A stretch of 64,000 nucleotides of DNA from Chrysemys picta bellii (taxonomy: Eukaryota > Chordata > Testudines > Emydidae), in assembly GCF_011386835.1 (NCBI RefSeq), contig NC_088798.1:9939459-10003458 (forward strand), read 5' to 3'. Every line of letters begins with the position of its first letter. Positions within the stretch are counted from its first letter, which is position 1. Both the position numbers and the translations under genes were made by a program. Shown here piece after piece: positions 1-10,909 of this stretch. A model generated the notes under the pieces. It did not search any database. It saw only the letters and a program-made list of their open reading frames with translations, and was not told the origin of the DNA.

Positions 1-107
1 ATATAGTTATACATTTAACATTTACTACTACACTTTAAACTATTGCACTGAAAGTAGTCTCAGTAAACATTATAATTTAATTTGTTGTCATGGTCATATT
101 TTAATTC

Positions 108-737
108 ATGACATCTAATGGACAGTACCAAAATGTTGTCATTGCAGCTGCTGAAAGCAATACTACAGATGACTTTTGTTCTGTAACAAAAATAGTCGTG
201 TGTAACAGCTCAGATTCAGAGGTCAACTTTAATATGCCAAGCAGAAGTTTGACTGTAAATTCCAGGACTTCCTCATTTACATCTTCATCCAGCAGGAGTA
301 TAGGAACACCCTGTGACTGTTCATCAGATGATTCCACTTCTCATGGTTCTCTCTCAAATGAAATTTTTACAGGAAACCTGAACTCATATTTGTCAATTAT
401 TAACACAAAGGAAAGAGTTATAATTCCTGTTGTATTTCAGTCAAATCTCTCATCCTCTGATGATCAAGAAAATGAAAATTCTACTAAAACATTCCCACAG
501 CTTGGAAAAGCAAGGATTCCAAAGTCAAGACTTGAAGACAATGCTGTCATATCTTCTCCCTTTAATGAAACACTGGCTGTAGTGAAATCAAGTGAAGACA
601 TAACCCATCTACCCATTTCTGAGTCAGCACAAAGATCCATGGGTAATATTTGCAAATCCCATTCATTAGATTCCAGTAGTCTCACTGATTGTGATTGCTC
701 TCATTTCCCAGAACCAGACAATGACTTGAATGAATAA
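108..737 (+). CDS. Probable terminal coding exon of an upstream gene (C1orf185-like)
   Basis: An open frame of about 205 codons ends at TAA 735-737 and is followed by an AATAAA signal at 865-870, as expected for a last exon. The frame is closed upstream by a stop at 102-104, so the exon must begin after it; possible acceptors are the AG at 124-125 or 146-147, and I cannot choose. The product is Ser/Thr/Asp/Asn-rich with several acidic serine clusters, no membrane segment and no recognised domain. In human, C1orf185 lies immediately upstream of RNF11 on the same strand, which fits this position. A short S-Y-L-S motif near residue 94 resembles what I recall of the human C-terminus, but the rest is not alignable by eye. 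The assignment is therefore mainly by synteny. It could also be a chance open frame, although 630 bp in AT-rich DNA makes that unlikely. Confidence 0.5.
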   Translation: MTSNGQYQNVVIAAAESNTTDDFCSVTKIVVCNSSDSEVNFNMPSRSLTVNSRTSSFTSSSSRSIGTPCDCSSDDSTSHGSLSNEIFTGNLNSYLSIINTKERVIIPVVFQSNLSSSDDQENENSTKTFPQLGKARIPKSRLEDNAVISSPFNETLAVVKSSEDITHLPISESAQRSMGNICKSHSLDSSSLTDCDCSHFPEPDNDLNE

Positions 738-864
738 GCCTCTGTGAAATATGAAGAATGACAGACTTGCTTTTATAATAGTAAAATTCATAGTAAGAAT
801 GTATCAATAGTAATTGTTTAAAATTACTTTACTCTAACACAAATTCAGAATTATTTTTCAAGAA

Positions 865-870
865 AATAAA
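865..870 (+). terminator. Candidate polyadenylation signal AATAAA
   Basis: A canonical AATAAA lies 128 bp after the stop codon of the exon at 108-737 and would end a short 3' UTR. The hexamer is common in AT-rich DNA, so the support is its position. Confidence 0.4.
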
Positions 871-3070
871 CTTGACTAACAATGCCTTTTGCTGACATGT
901 TTTAATTTTCAGGGAGGGTATTTATTTCATCAATCCATGACTGGATGTGCTAAACCACAGGCCTCAGAATCTTCCCTATTCCTTTGTCAAACAGGCAAGA
1001 CTGATGAACGATCAACTCGTACAAATTTTACACCCTCTAAGCATCTCCTCTGAGTTCCCAGTTTAACTTCTACCTCAGAAGCAGGAAAGGGGACCATCTT
1101 GGATTGTTTGTATGGATTTTGAGCCTGAAAACACTTTCTTGGGCAAGGATTTCTGTTTCCTACACCGTTTTATAATAGCTCTCTAACAGCCTCTTTAGGA
1201 ATCACATAAGTTACTATGCAAGCCTTTTGTGTTCTTGCCACTGGGAAAGGCAGACAGCCTGATGCAGGCTAAAACTGATATTGGTGCACTTTTTCAGACT
1301 GCTCTCTCTGACAGACTGTCTGAGAAGTCAGCTTGATGTATGAAAGAAAGATACTCTTTTTGCTCAGGAGGTAAATAAATTTTCCAGTATGCAGCTCTTT
1401 CCCCAATGCCAGAAGTTGTGAGCAGTCCAAAAGCAGAATTCTAAAGTATCTCCCTCACCCCCATAAGGTTCATAAGAAGCTTTAAATGGTCCTCATGTTC
1501 CTCCTATTCAGTTTCCAGGGACTTGTTTGCTGCTACCCCTTCCTAGAACAACTAAAATGGCAGGGACCAAAGTCCTTGTCTTTGTCAGGTACTCTAAGTC
1601 CTTTCCCCCCCACCACTTTGTCAGTCACACCGTTGGAAGAAGGAGAGTTCCTCCAGCTCTAAGCCAGAGGCATGTGCTCCTGAACCAGCCAGAAGAGCCT
1701 CAAAGAAGGACTGGGAATAGTTGATTAGGCTTGTTTTCTCTATCTAGTCCGAGACTCCATAAGAGGTAATGGATGCCACAGGCTTACTTCTGTTTACTGA
1801 GGAGGGAAACCAGGAAAAGACTCTCCCAGTGTATTCTTTAATCGATTTATTTATGTGCCACCCACTTTTACACACCCTGCTCCCCATGTTTTCACATCAG
1901 CTATCTGTTGACTTTGAACTGACTGCTATATCTCCATAATTTACTCCTGGTCACATTTTATACTGCTTCAGTAAGTAACAACATAAACATCAAACACACA
2001 TGTGACAAAAGGCTGTACTGTCAGATCATATTCTCAAAAAAATAATGTTCTCAATAAAATTAATGTGAATTTTGATGACAATTCTGGAATACAAAAACAA
2101 TTTCTGAAAAGTGTTTTATATTAATTCTAATCAGATGGAGCAGTTTTCCACTAGGTGCTACATAAATGTAAGATATTAAAGTATTACAGTACATATCATC
2201 ACCAGTTACACTAATATTCAGTTACAAACATGTAAAAACTGGTATATCATACATTTAAAAATAATTAGAATTTATTGAAAAAACAGGAACAGTAAAAAAC
2301 AACCTCAAAATAAAAATCAAAGATTTTAACTAACTACAAGTTTTTCAGGGAAATAATTAAAGGAAAATGAATCAGGAAAAGAAAAAGCTAACACTGACTT
2401 CTGTGTTGGTAGCAATCCATTTTTTGCATTGTAACTGTTGCTTCCCCCAGACATTACTAGCAGATGTTCCAGGACATATTAGATTTTTGGGAGATCTGAA
2501 TTATTAGCTGTCTCATGGCACTTCAAGTTAAGAGATACTAGGACCAAAACGTCTGCTACTTTTCCTTCCAGTTTACTGAAATTGCCCAAGATTGTGCGAG
2601 AGCTAATGGTTGCTCTTGCCTTTAGAATGTTCAGAACTGTATCTTATATTTTGGTTTTATACATTTGGTTAGATAGCACAATTATTAAGGTGTAAAAGAA
2701 CACATCCTTATGTAAATTATGTAGATGTATCTCCTGATTTAATCTTTGTTCTACTTTTGGCTGTGCTAGCCCCTCAGGTCAACTAATTTTATTGTTGTAA
2801 AGCTGAAGATCTTCTGTCTATGATCACAAGAAGTATTTTTATATAAAATTCTATTCTGTTTGAATTATCATTCTCAAGGACCATTTAAAAGTGTATTTTT
2901 CTGCAGTGGAGCTATACAAATGTACTACTTCTGCTTTGGGGCAATTCAATCCCAAGATTGTATCACTTATTTTTTTCAGCACTTACCTGTACAAATATCT
3001 ACTTCCAAGCCTAAAAAGTAGACCAAGTATTTCAAACTAGTCATATGAATTACCAATACATATTAGTGTG
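871..3070. other. Intergenic DNA, nothing recognised
   Basis: AT-rich sequence between the left-edge exon and the Penelope-like element. Short open frames here are unremarkable and I see no clear repeat family, RNA gene or conserved coding pattern. Confidence 0.5.
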
Positions 3071-3105
3071 TTTTACAGATAATACAGAGTATTATTATTT
3101 TAGAA

Positions 3106-3236
3106 AAAACAGGAGTACTTGTGGCACCTTAGAGACTAACAAATTTATTAGAGCATAAGCTTTCGTGGACTACAGCCCACTTCTTCGGATGCATACAGAG
3201 TGGAATAAATATTGAGGAGATATATATACACACATA
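3106..3236 (+). repeat. Left inverted arm of the Penelope-like element
   Basis: Reverse complement of 3944-4074. It holds the motif AGCATAAGCTTTCGTGGAC, which recurs in degenerate form near 46.06 kb. The high identity implies recent insertion or conversion between arms. Confidence 0.85.
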
Positions 3237-3383
3237 CAGAGAGCATAAACAGGTGAGAGTTGTCTTACCAACTCTGAGAGGCCAATTAAGTAAGAGAAAA
3301 AAAACTTTTGAAGTGATAATCAAGCTAGCCCAGTACAGACAGGTTGATAAGAAGTGTGAGAATACTTACAAGGGGAGATAGAT

Positions 3384-3968
3384 TCAATGTTTGTAATGGC
3401 TCAGCCATTCCCAGTCCTTATTCAATCCTGAGTTGATTGTGTCTAGTTTGCATATCAATTCCAGCTCAGCAGTCTCTCGTTGGAGTCTGTTTTTGAAGTT
3501 TTTCTGTTGTAATATAGCCACCCGCAGGTCTGTCATTGAATGACCAGACAGGTTAAAGTGTTCTCCCACTGGTTTTTGAGTATTATGATTCCTGATGTCA
3601 GATTTGTGTCCATTAATTCTTTTGCGGAGAGACTGTCCGGTTTGGCCAATGTACATGGCAGAGGGGCATTGCTGGCACATGATGGCATATATCACATTGG
3701 TAGATGTGCAGGTGAACGAGCCCCTGATGGTATGGCTGATGTGATTAGGTCCTATGATGATGTCACTTGAATAGATATGTGGACAGAGTTGGCATCGGGC
3801 TTTGTTACAAGGATAGGTTCCTGGGTCAGTGGTTTTGTTCAGTGATGTGTGGTTGCTGGTGAGTATTTGCTTTAGGTTGGGGGGCTGTCTGTAAGCGAGG
3901 ACAGGTCTGTCTCCCAAGATCTGTGAGAGTAAAGGATCATCTTTATGTGTGTATATATATCTCCTCAA
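3384..3968 (-). pseudogene. Penelope-like GIY-YIG endonuclease domain, RT missing
   Basis: 194 open codons. Visible features are a Cys-rich segment (C54, C59, C62, then C87, C98, C101) consistent with the zinc-binding region next to the Penelope endonuclease, a GIY-type strand (V-I-Y 92-94), the Y-I-G signature 106-108, a basic catalytic-type segment L-R-K-R-I-N-G-H (114-121) and glutamates in the Q-R-E-T-A-E-L-E helix (163-170). This order is that of the Penelope endonuclease. The listed start is TTG inside the right arm, so it is not a natural start; the RT that should precede the nuclease is absent. The reading frame itself is undamaged. A derived gene fragment is the alternative but there is no sign of host exons. 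Confidence 0.75.
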
Positions 3969-4074
3969 TATTTATTCCACTCTGTATGCATCCGAAGAAG
4001 TGGGCTGTAGTCCACGAAAGCTTATGCTCTAATAAAGTTGTTAGTCTCTAAGGTGCCACAAGTACTCCTGTTCT
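3944..4074 (-). repeat. Right inverted arm of the Penelope-like element
   Basis: Inverted copy of 3106-3236. Together the arms could form a stem of about 125 bp with a loop of about 700 bp. Confidence 0.85.
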
Positions 4075-4279
4075 TTTTACGGATACAGACTAACACGGCT
4101 GCTACTCTGAAACCTATTATTTTACAGATAATACAGACATAATACACTAATCTTTAGCTCCAGCTAAACTCTTCAGAAAATTCACCCCTCTGGACTGATG
4201 TTTGGTGGTCAGACTCCCCTATACAGGGCAGTTCAACCACGCCCACCTAATGGCAGACTGGAAGGGCTAGATTCACAAA

Positions 4280-5570
4280 GGAAATTAGGCGACTAGAAAA
4301 TCATTGGAACAGTCAGCATGGATTCACGAAGGGGAAGTCGTGCCTAACTAACCTAATTGCCTTCTATGAGGAGATAACTGGCTCTGTAGATGAGGGGAAA
4401 GCAGTGGATGTGTTATCCCTTGACTTTAGCAAAGCTTTTGATATGGTCTCCCACAGTATTCTTGCCACCAAGTTAAAGAAGTATGGGCTGGATGAATGGA
4501 CTGTAAGGTGGATAGAAAGCTGGCTAGATCATCAGGCTCAACGGGTAGTGATCAATGGCTCCGTGTCTAGTTGGCAGCCGGTTTCAAGCGGAGTGCCCCA
4601 AGGGTCGGTCCTGGAGCTGGTTTTATTTAATATCTTTATTAATGATCTGGAGGATGCTGTGGACTGCACTCTCAGCAAGTTTGCAGATGACACTAAACTA
4701 GGAGGCGTGGTAGATACACTAGAGGGTAGGGATCGGATACAGAGGGACCTAGACAAATTAGAGGATTGAGCCGAAAAAAAACTGATGAGGTTCAACAAGG
4801 ACAAGTGCAGAGTCCTGCACTTAGGACGGAAGAATCCCATGCACTGCTACAGACTAGGGACCGAATGGCTAGGTAGCAGTTCTGCAGAAAAGGACCTAGG
4901 GGTCACAGTGGACGAGAAGCTGGATATGAGTCAACAGTGTGCTCTTGTTGCCAAGAAGGCTAACGGCATTTTGGGCTGTATAAGTAGGGGCATTGCCAGC
5001 AGATCGAGGAACGTGATCGTTCCCCTTTATTCGACATTGGTGAGGCCTCATCTGGAATACTGTGTCCAGTTTTGGTCCCCACACTACAAGAAGGATGTGG
5101 AAAAATTGGAAAGAGTCCAGCGGAGGGCAACAAAAATGATTAGGGGTCTGGAGCACATGATTTATGAGGAGAGGCTGAGGGAACTGGGATTGTTTAGTCT
5201 CCAGAAAAGAAGAATGAGGGGGGATTTGATAGCAGCCTTCAACTACCTGAAGGGGGGTTCCAAAGAGGATGGAGCTCGGCTGTTCTCAGTGGTGGCAGAT
5301 GACAGAACAAGGAGCAATGGTCTCAAGTTGCAGTGGGGGAGGTCCAGGTTGGATATCAGGAAAAACTATTTCACTAGGAAGGTGGTGAAACACTGGAATG
5401 CGTTACCTAGGGAGGCGGTGGAGTCTCCTTCCTTGGAGGTTTTTAAGGCCCGGCTTGACAAAGCCCTGGCTGGGATGATTTAGCTGGGAATTGGTCCTGC
5501 TTTGAACAGGGGGTTGGACTAGATGACCTCTTGAGGTCCCTTCCAACTCTGATATTCTATGATTCTATGA
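4280..5570 (+). mobile_element. CR1 LINE, 5'-truncated, 3' half
   Basis: A reading frame covering the RT core and C-terminal region runs to 5483, followed by the CR1 3' end and a tail of two ATTCTATG units (5554-5570). The 5' end is truncated near 4280 within the RT domain. The 3' end, from about 5489, is nearly identical to the tail of the Cry SINE at 28066-28207. The flanks 4256-4287 and 5573-5700 look like parts of one older repeat (both contain GATTCACAAA), suggesting CR1 landed in it. Confidence 0.9.
4404..5483 (+). pseudogene. CR1 reverse transcriptase and C-terminal region with one in-frame stop
   Basis: The product would be the CR1 ORF2 reverse transcriptase used in target-primed reverse transcription. 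RT motifs: S-L-D-F-S-K-A-F-D (catalytic Asp), [10 protein letters not shown], and the active-site box F-A-D-D at residues 93-96 of the first open segment. The frame is broken once, by TGA at 4767-4769, where CR1 relatives have Trp in a W-A-[DE]-K context; it then continues in the same frame to TAG 5481-5483. The second segment includes R-P-H-L-E-Y and W-N-A-L-P, typical of the CR1 C-terminus. The frame is also open upstream of the GTG at 4404, so that is not a true start. The endonuclease domain is absent. Confidence 0.85.
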
Positions 5571-5572
5571 TT

Positions 5573-5945
5573 GGGTTACACAAAGCCTGAATTAGGTGCT
5601 TAGGTTCCCTGTACAGCGAATGGGGATAGGTGCCTCAGAATGGGATTCACAAAAGCTAGTATACTAGGCAGCTCCCAGCCTAATCTAGCCAATGGGAGAT
5701 GCCAAAACAGGGTTTATTTCCTAAACCCCACCCCTCTCAGAGTACAGCACCTAAACCCAGGCTGGAGAGAGCCACCTCCCTCTGTTTGAGATTCTTAGCT
5801 GCAAACCCTCTTGTGGGGTTAGGCACCTATGCCATTTTTGCAAGAAGCTTTGGGGGGCGGGAAGGACTACCTCCCAGTGGTTAGCATGCTCACCAGGGAT
5901 GTGGCAGACCCCCTGGATCCTGGGTCTCCCACTTCCCATGTGAGC
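5573..5945 (+). repeat. Old SINE-like repeat fragments
   Basis: The stretch contains paired segments such as TTAGGTGC / GGTGCCT and a tRNA-like segment near 5879-5900 (GGTTAGCATGCTCACC, resembling a pol III A box). I read it as old SINE-like DNA split by the neighbouring CR1, but cannot name the family. Confidence 0.3.
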
Positions 5946-5977
5946 GTTATAATATAAATAATATATGGAAATATACC

Positions 5978-6150
5978 TACCTCATAGAACTGGAAGGGAC
6001 CCCAAAAGGTCATTGAGTCCAGCCCCTGCCTTCACTAGCAGGACCAAGTACTGATTTTGCCTCAGATCCCTAAGTGACCCTATCAAGGATTGAACTCACC
6101 ACCCTAGGTTTAGCAGGCCAATGCTCAAATCAGTGAGCTATCCCTCCCCC
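5978..6150 (-). mobile_element. Cry-type tRNA-derived SINE, minus strand
   Basis: Read on the minus strand, it starts with GGGATAGCTCACTGATTTGA (tRNA-like A box), continues through GGCCTGCTAAACC and GTGAGTTCAATCC (B box), and ends in a CR1-type tail (GGTCCCTTCCAGTTCTATGA). This is the layout of the cryptodiran turtle SINE mobilised by CR1. The tail is diverged from that of the CR1 at 4280-5570. Confidence 0.8.
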
Positions 6151-6204
6151 TAGACTAAAGAGTCATTCTCATGCTTGCTCTCTCTGGCCCAAAGACTAAT
6201 AATG

Positions 6205-6690
6205 TATCGAATTTATTTATTTATCTAGTTATTTGTCCCTAATGTAGTCTGAGAACGCCAACTGAAATGGTCGATGAACCTACCCATAGTCTTCCCAAAA
6301 CTGCACTCAACGCAAGGGGAAAAGAAATTACACACTCTGGACATCTCCAGACTTTTAGTCTATTACGCTGACAGGACCATGCCTTTTAGGTTCTCTCCTT
6401 GACTCTTCGTAGGCATCTGGCCCTTCCAAGTACCAGGCTGTCTTGTCACAAACGATCTCTAAATGGATCACACAGTGTGTTTCTGTTATTAGATGGTTGA
6501 TGAGCTAGTCACTCCACCACGCATAGTCAGTGGTCAGCCTGCTTCAGAAAATTGCTGATATCTGAGATCTGCAGGGCAGCAATGTGGAGCAACCTATTGA
6601 CCTTTGTCAAACATTATACCTTTTATTCCATTATGCCCATACATTATGCTAGCTCAGATGGCAAATTTGGGGGCACAGTACTTTAAGCCT
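6205..6690 (+). pseudogene. Decayed DIRS tyrosine recombinase C-terminal fragment
   Basis: With stops and frameshifts, 6360-6650 matches the C-terminus of the recombinase encoded at 35531-36604: a Y-A-D-R-T segment aligns with its Y-I-D-R-T, and the segment around 6560-6650 (Y-L-R-S-A / C-R-A-A-M-W-S-N) aligns with D-I-C-R-A-A-V-W-S-S, followed by a K-H-Y-T equivalent of the catalytic Tyr region. It lies immediately upstream of the Gag-like part of another decayed DIRS copy, so the order is recombinase then Gag. It may be the remains of a separate, adjacent element. Confidence 0.6.
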
Positions 6691-6889
6691 TATTTGATTA
6701 ATACAACTGAAACTCCTCATTCCAACCATCCAATGAGCATACCGACCACCTATAATGGGATTCACCTTTACCATCTTTGATACTGTTGAAATACAACCGG
6801 GGCAGCAGAGAGAAATAGCCTGCTTCTAGCAAGGCAGCATCAACAAATCTTCCTCCATAATCTCCGATACCTAGCATCATGACTCCCTC

Positions 6890-9800
6890 AGTACCACAGA
6901 AGTTTAAGCAGCCACCTGAGACTATACTCTCTTCAAGGTAATCAACATTGTCTGTCCCGACAGCTTCCACTGCAAAGGACTCATCCCAGCAGACTACTTC
7001 CTCAGCACTGTTAACCTACCTCACACCACAGGAGTTTAGGTATTCCAAGGACCTGTTGGTTTCAGATGAGTCATTGTCCCCTCTTGATGGGTATTGGCAT
7101 CAACATGGTCACCAAAATTACACCTCTCCTGAGTACCATCTGATTCCCCAGCATTTTCTGGGAGAGCTCCCCCTTTGAACAATGAGGAGGACCTCTCTTC
7201 TGACATCTCAGAGTAAGATTCCCCTACCTACCAGTATAAGGTCTCCCTCACTAAAATCTACAAGGAAAAGGATGTCTCATGAAGATAAATTCAGGGTTCT
7301 GCTCATGGGTATGAGCAGCAGTGAATGCCACCAACTATTCCTTATGGTCCCCATCAGTGGCCATATTGGGACCCTGGGGCCACCACCTTTCTGAATGGGA
7401 CCATCAGGACGGATAGTCTCTTACTCCATCTGTTCCTCCTCAGCTACCTGAGCTGTAGGAAGAAATCTTTGAAGAGTAAGAGGCGAAAGTAGACAAGGAG
7501 GTCACTCTACAGACTAATATTTCCTCGTCTTCCCCACGTGAGCCTGTGATGCTTTCCTCCCCTTCCCTGGCTGATGCTTTAAACTATTTCAGGACCTAAT
7601 AAAACAAGTGGCGGATTGTCTGTAGATCCCCCTTTAAGAGGCACAAGAGTCAAAGCACAAGTTCTTGGATATTTGCAAAGGACATCTTTTGATTGAGTGG
7701 CCTTTCTCATTAATGAGTCCCTCATGGATCCTGCCAAAACCATCTGGCAGACCCTAGCAACGGTACCACCCATGTGCAAATGTGCTGATAAATATTATGT
7801 TTCAGCCAAGGATTCTGAATTTTTATTTTTCCCCATTCTTCACCTAACTCCTTGGTCATTGTAAATGAATATGGAAGACACCACCACGCTAAATCAACCT
7901 TATAAGACAAGGACCAAAAACGCCTTGACCTTTGTGGTTGAAAGAGAAGTCTGTGACCCTACAGTTTAGGATCACAATTTACCAAGCTTTTATCATGAAA
8001 TACAACCACTTTTACTGAACACCTTTCCAGCAGAACATCACAAACAGTTCCGGGCCATCATAGCAAAAGATCAGCTACTGACTAGAACATCATTACAAGC
8101 CTCATTAGATGCTGCTGTCACTGCAGCTCAATCCATCTCCACGGCAGTTGTCATGTGTCAGGCATCTCAGCTCCAGCTGTCTGGGTTCCCTAAGGCAGTC
8201 CAGAACACTGCTGATGACCTCCCCTTTAATGGTCTGAAACTATTTGCTGAGGCCACTGATGAATCACTGCACAGCTTGAAACACCCCTAGGCCATCTTGC
8301 TATCTCTTGGGATTTATACATTTCCTAGTAAACAGATATTTAGTTGATCCCAGAAGACCCAGAGATCCTGCCCCCTCCAGTTTTCTCATTACCAAAGACC
8401 TACTGAGCCACCTAAGAAAAAATTAAACACCCAATCAACCAATGGAACTTGTTACCAGGGGATAACTGGATCACTTGACAATTGCCCTATTCTGTTCATT
8501 CCCTCTGAAGCATCTGTCAGCAGCCTCTGTCAGAAGACAGGATACTGGGCTAGATGGACCATTGGTCTGACCCAGCATGGCCATTCTTATGTTCTTAACC
8601 AAGGTTTCAAAGAAAGATACCACCCACTACATCTGCTTCAACCACTCAACCTTCCTCATTGTCAAAACATAAGTTTTGGTGGTCTGATCAAAGGCCTGGA
8701 ACAATGCTGTTTCTTGTATCTCCAGCTGCACCAGTTTACCTGCCTCCCTCCCTTTGGGGACCATCTCTCCCACTTTCTACCTGCACGGGAACAGACTACA
8801 TCCAAACAATGGTTGTTGGACATTATAAAATTGGGTTACTCCATTAATTTTACCTTCCTCCCCCCACCCTACTTCTCTTTCCTGTCTTTCTTCAGGGACT
8901 CTTCTCACAAACACTTGCTGAGACAGGAAATCACCTTCTATCTATGCTTAGGATTAAAAGAACCAGTTCTTGCACAGCACGGGGGAAGAGATTTTACTTC
9001 AAGTATTTTCTGGACTGAAGGAAGAATGGAGGGTAGAGACCTAGTCTAGGTATAAAAGACTCCTAAACAACTTTATGAAAGTACAAAAATTCAGGATGGT
9101 GACTCTTGCAGCTATAATTCCATCATTGGATCCCGACGATTGGTTTTCAGCCCTCAACTTCAGGATGTTTATTTTCATATCATGATTCACCCATCTCAGA
9201 AGAGATTCATTCAGTTTTTCATTGACCAAGACCACTTTTTGTATCGGGTATTTCCATTTGGCCTTTCCTCTGCTCTGGAGTATTCTCAAAGATTTTGGCA
9301 GTGGGTACCGATTATCTTCATTAGACGGCGATAATAGTTTTTCCGTACCTCGAATAGCCGTTCAATGGCCGGTCTTACAATGAGATTATTTCTGCCATGA
9401 AGACAGCTTTGTTCCTCATGCTAGGTCTCCAGCTCAACAGTGAAAAGGATAGAATTCATAGGGGCCTCTTTAGATGCAGTAACAGCCAGAGCTTACCTCC
9501 CCATGGACAGATTCATGATTCTATCAAACCTCATTGCAAATACTCAAATAAGGCCGCAGATTTCGACAAGAAATTGTCTTAAACTTCTGGTACATATGGA
9601 AGCTTGTAATTTGTAATGTGTCTTGCAAGGTTACATCTTTGCTGTTTGCAGGTATGGCTCAGCACAGTTTATATGCTGAACAAACATGGTCTGGACAGGC
9701 TGGTATCAGTCCCTTTTCAAGTACAAGACTCCCTCAATTGGTGGAAGAACCGTCACAACATCTGTGCAGATGTCTCCTTTATTCAGCCATCTCCAACCAT

Positions 9801-10261
9801 CACCATAACGACAGATGCATCTTGTGGGCAGGGTGCATCTAGGGACACATAAAATTCAGGGCAGATAGACTACTCAAGAAGCTCGTTTACACATCAACCT
9901 CCTGGAGCTGAAAGCAATCAGGAATGTCTATATTCACTTTCTCCCATTAATTCAGAGACAGATCTGTCAAAATCATGACATACAACGTAGCTTGCATGTT
10001 TTACATCAACCAACAATCAGGATGGGGCCAGTTCCCCTTTCTCTTTGTGCTGAAGCAATAAAGCTATGGAACTGGTGCATAGCCAATCACATCCTCATGT
10101 CAGCAGTTTACCTTCCAGGCATTCAAAATATCATGACTGACGCTTTCAGCATGATTACGAGTGGGAGTTAGATTGTCAGATTCTCAATCATATTTTTTTC
10201 TGACCTGGTGCTTTCCAGAGGTGGATCTTTTTGCCACCCTCACCAACAGGAAGTGTAGACA
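6890..10261 (+). pseudogene. Decayed DIRS element: Gag-like, RT and RNase H region
   Basis: Conceptual translation follows the intact element at 36532-41025 through many stops. Near 7725-7850, a T-I-W-Q-T segment and K-Y-Y-V-S-A-K-D match its T-I-W-Q-T and K-Y-F-V-P-S-K-D. Around 9090-9290 the RT palm reads D-W-F-S-A-L and F-P-F-G-L-S-S-A. At 9340-9357 the RT active-site box is destroyed: F-P-Y-L-E followed by a stop where the intact copy has F-P-Y-L-D-D-W. RNase H remnants include T-T-D-A-S (about 9811) and L-L-E-L-K. The segment ends at V-D-L-F-A-T-L-T-N-R-K-C where a solo LTR interrupts it. A CR1 tail (8455-8597) interrupts the Gag-like part. Confidence 0.8.
8455..8597 (+). mobile_element. 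CR1 (L3-like) 3' tail fragment
   Basis: Contains the CR1 3' segments ATACTGGGCTAGATGGACC and GTCTGACCCAGCATGGCC and ends with TTCTTATGTTCTTA. The same tail closes the CR1 at 11770-12768. It is a short 5'-truncated insertion into the decayed DIRS Gag-like region. Confidence 0.8.
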
Positions 10262-10266
10262 GTTTT

Positions 10267-10909
10267 TGTTAGGGCTTCTCCTGCCCTCCCTTGGTTCTTG
10301 TCACACAGACAGACAGCAGAAGACCAGAGTCCGAAGTCCAGGCAATGCAATGTTTATTGGGGTTACCAAGTAAGCATAATCCCAGCTCTTTACATCAGTA
10401 GAGCTTTTCCTGTTCCTTTTTTCCACCTCCTCCTTCTGAGCAGTCTTAATTATACTTGTAGTGCATGCCCCTGGTCCCACCCCTTACAGTTTATGGTCAT
10501 GTTCCATTTTGGAGGGTTGTGAGTCTGGGGGCTTCGGTATCACCTCTTTTGTGCCCCATGGGAGGGGTAAGGAGTGAGGTTATGTACCTGCCAGGGTCAC
10601 CTCTTCTCTGGCTTTTTAGTGTTTCTTATACCTCTTCCCCCAACCCGCCTTGCCCCTCCCTACTGGTTGTTTGACCTTGCCTTGATATAGGAGTTGAGGC
10701 AGTCTTCAAGTGTACGCTCGTATATTAAACTCCGACCATACCCAGAAACACATTAACTGTCTTCCTTATCTTTTCTCATTATGCTATAAACCCCATCTGG
10801 TTAGGCAGAAGCAACACAATGGTTCATAGATATGAGTAAGGATATAAAACTATCAAAAATAAAACCCAAAATTCTATCTCAGGCTAAAAAATAGGCCTAT
10901 ATACTAACA
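10267..10909 (-). mobile_element. Solo LTR of an endogenous retrovirus, 643 bp, with 5-bp TSD
   Basis: The ends are TGTTAG and CTAACA, flanked by GTTTT at 10262-10266 and 10910-10914. DIRS coding similarity stops before it and resumes straight after, so it is a clean insertion. A minus-strand AATAAA (TTTATT at 10353-10358) sits about 90 bp from the LTR end, as for an R-U5 boundary, giving minus orientation. No internal retroviral genes remain, so it is a recombined solo LTR. Confidence 0.8.

Larger units (their letters stand above)
3071..4137 (-). mobile_element. Penelope-like element with inverted terminal arms and target site duplication
   Basis: The element is bounded by an 18-bp direct repeat, TTTTACAGATAATACAGA, at 3071-3088 and 4120-4137, read as a target site duplication. 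Inside lie two arms of about 125-130 bp, roughly 3106-3236 and 3944-4074, that are inverted copies of each other with one mismatch seen (AATAAAT versus AATAAAG). A short unique tail (4075-4117, ending CTCTGAAACC) follows the right arm. Between the arms, the minus strand encodes a GIY-YIG endonuclease domain. Penelope-like elements are known for this nuclease and for terminal repeats that can be inverted. The RT domain is missing, so this copy is internally deleted or truncated. Confidence 0.8.

Noticed and set aside
3106..4074. Long palindrome considered as a stem-loop RNA gene
   Set aside because: The target duplication, GIY-YIG frame and the degenerate relative at 46 kb show that it is a Penelope-like element.
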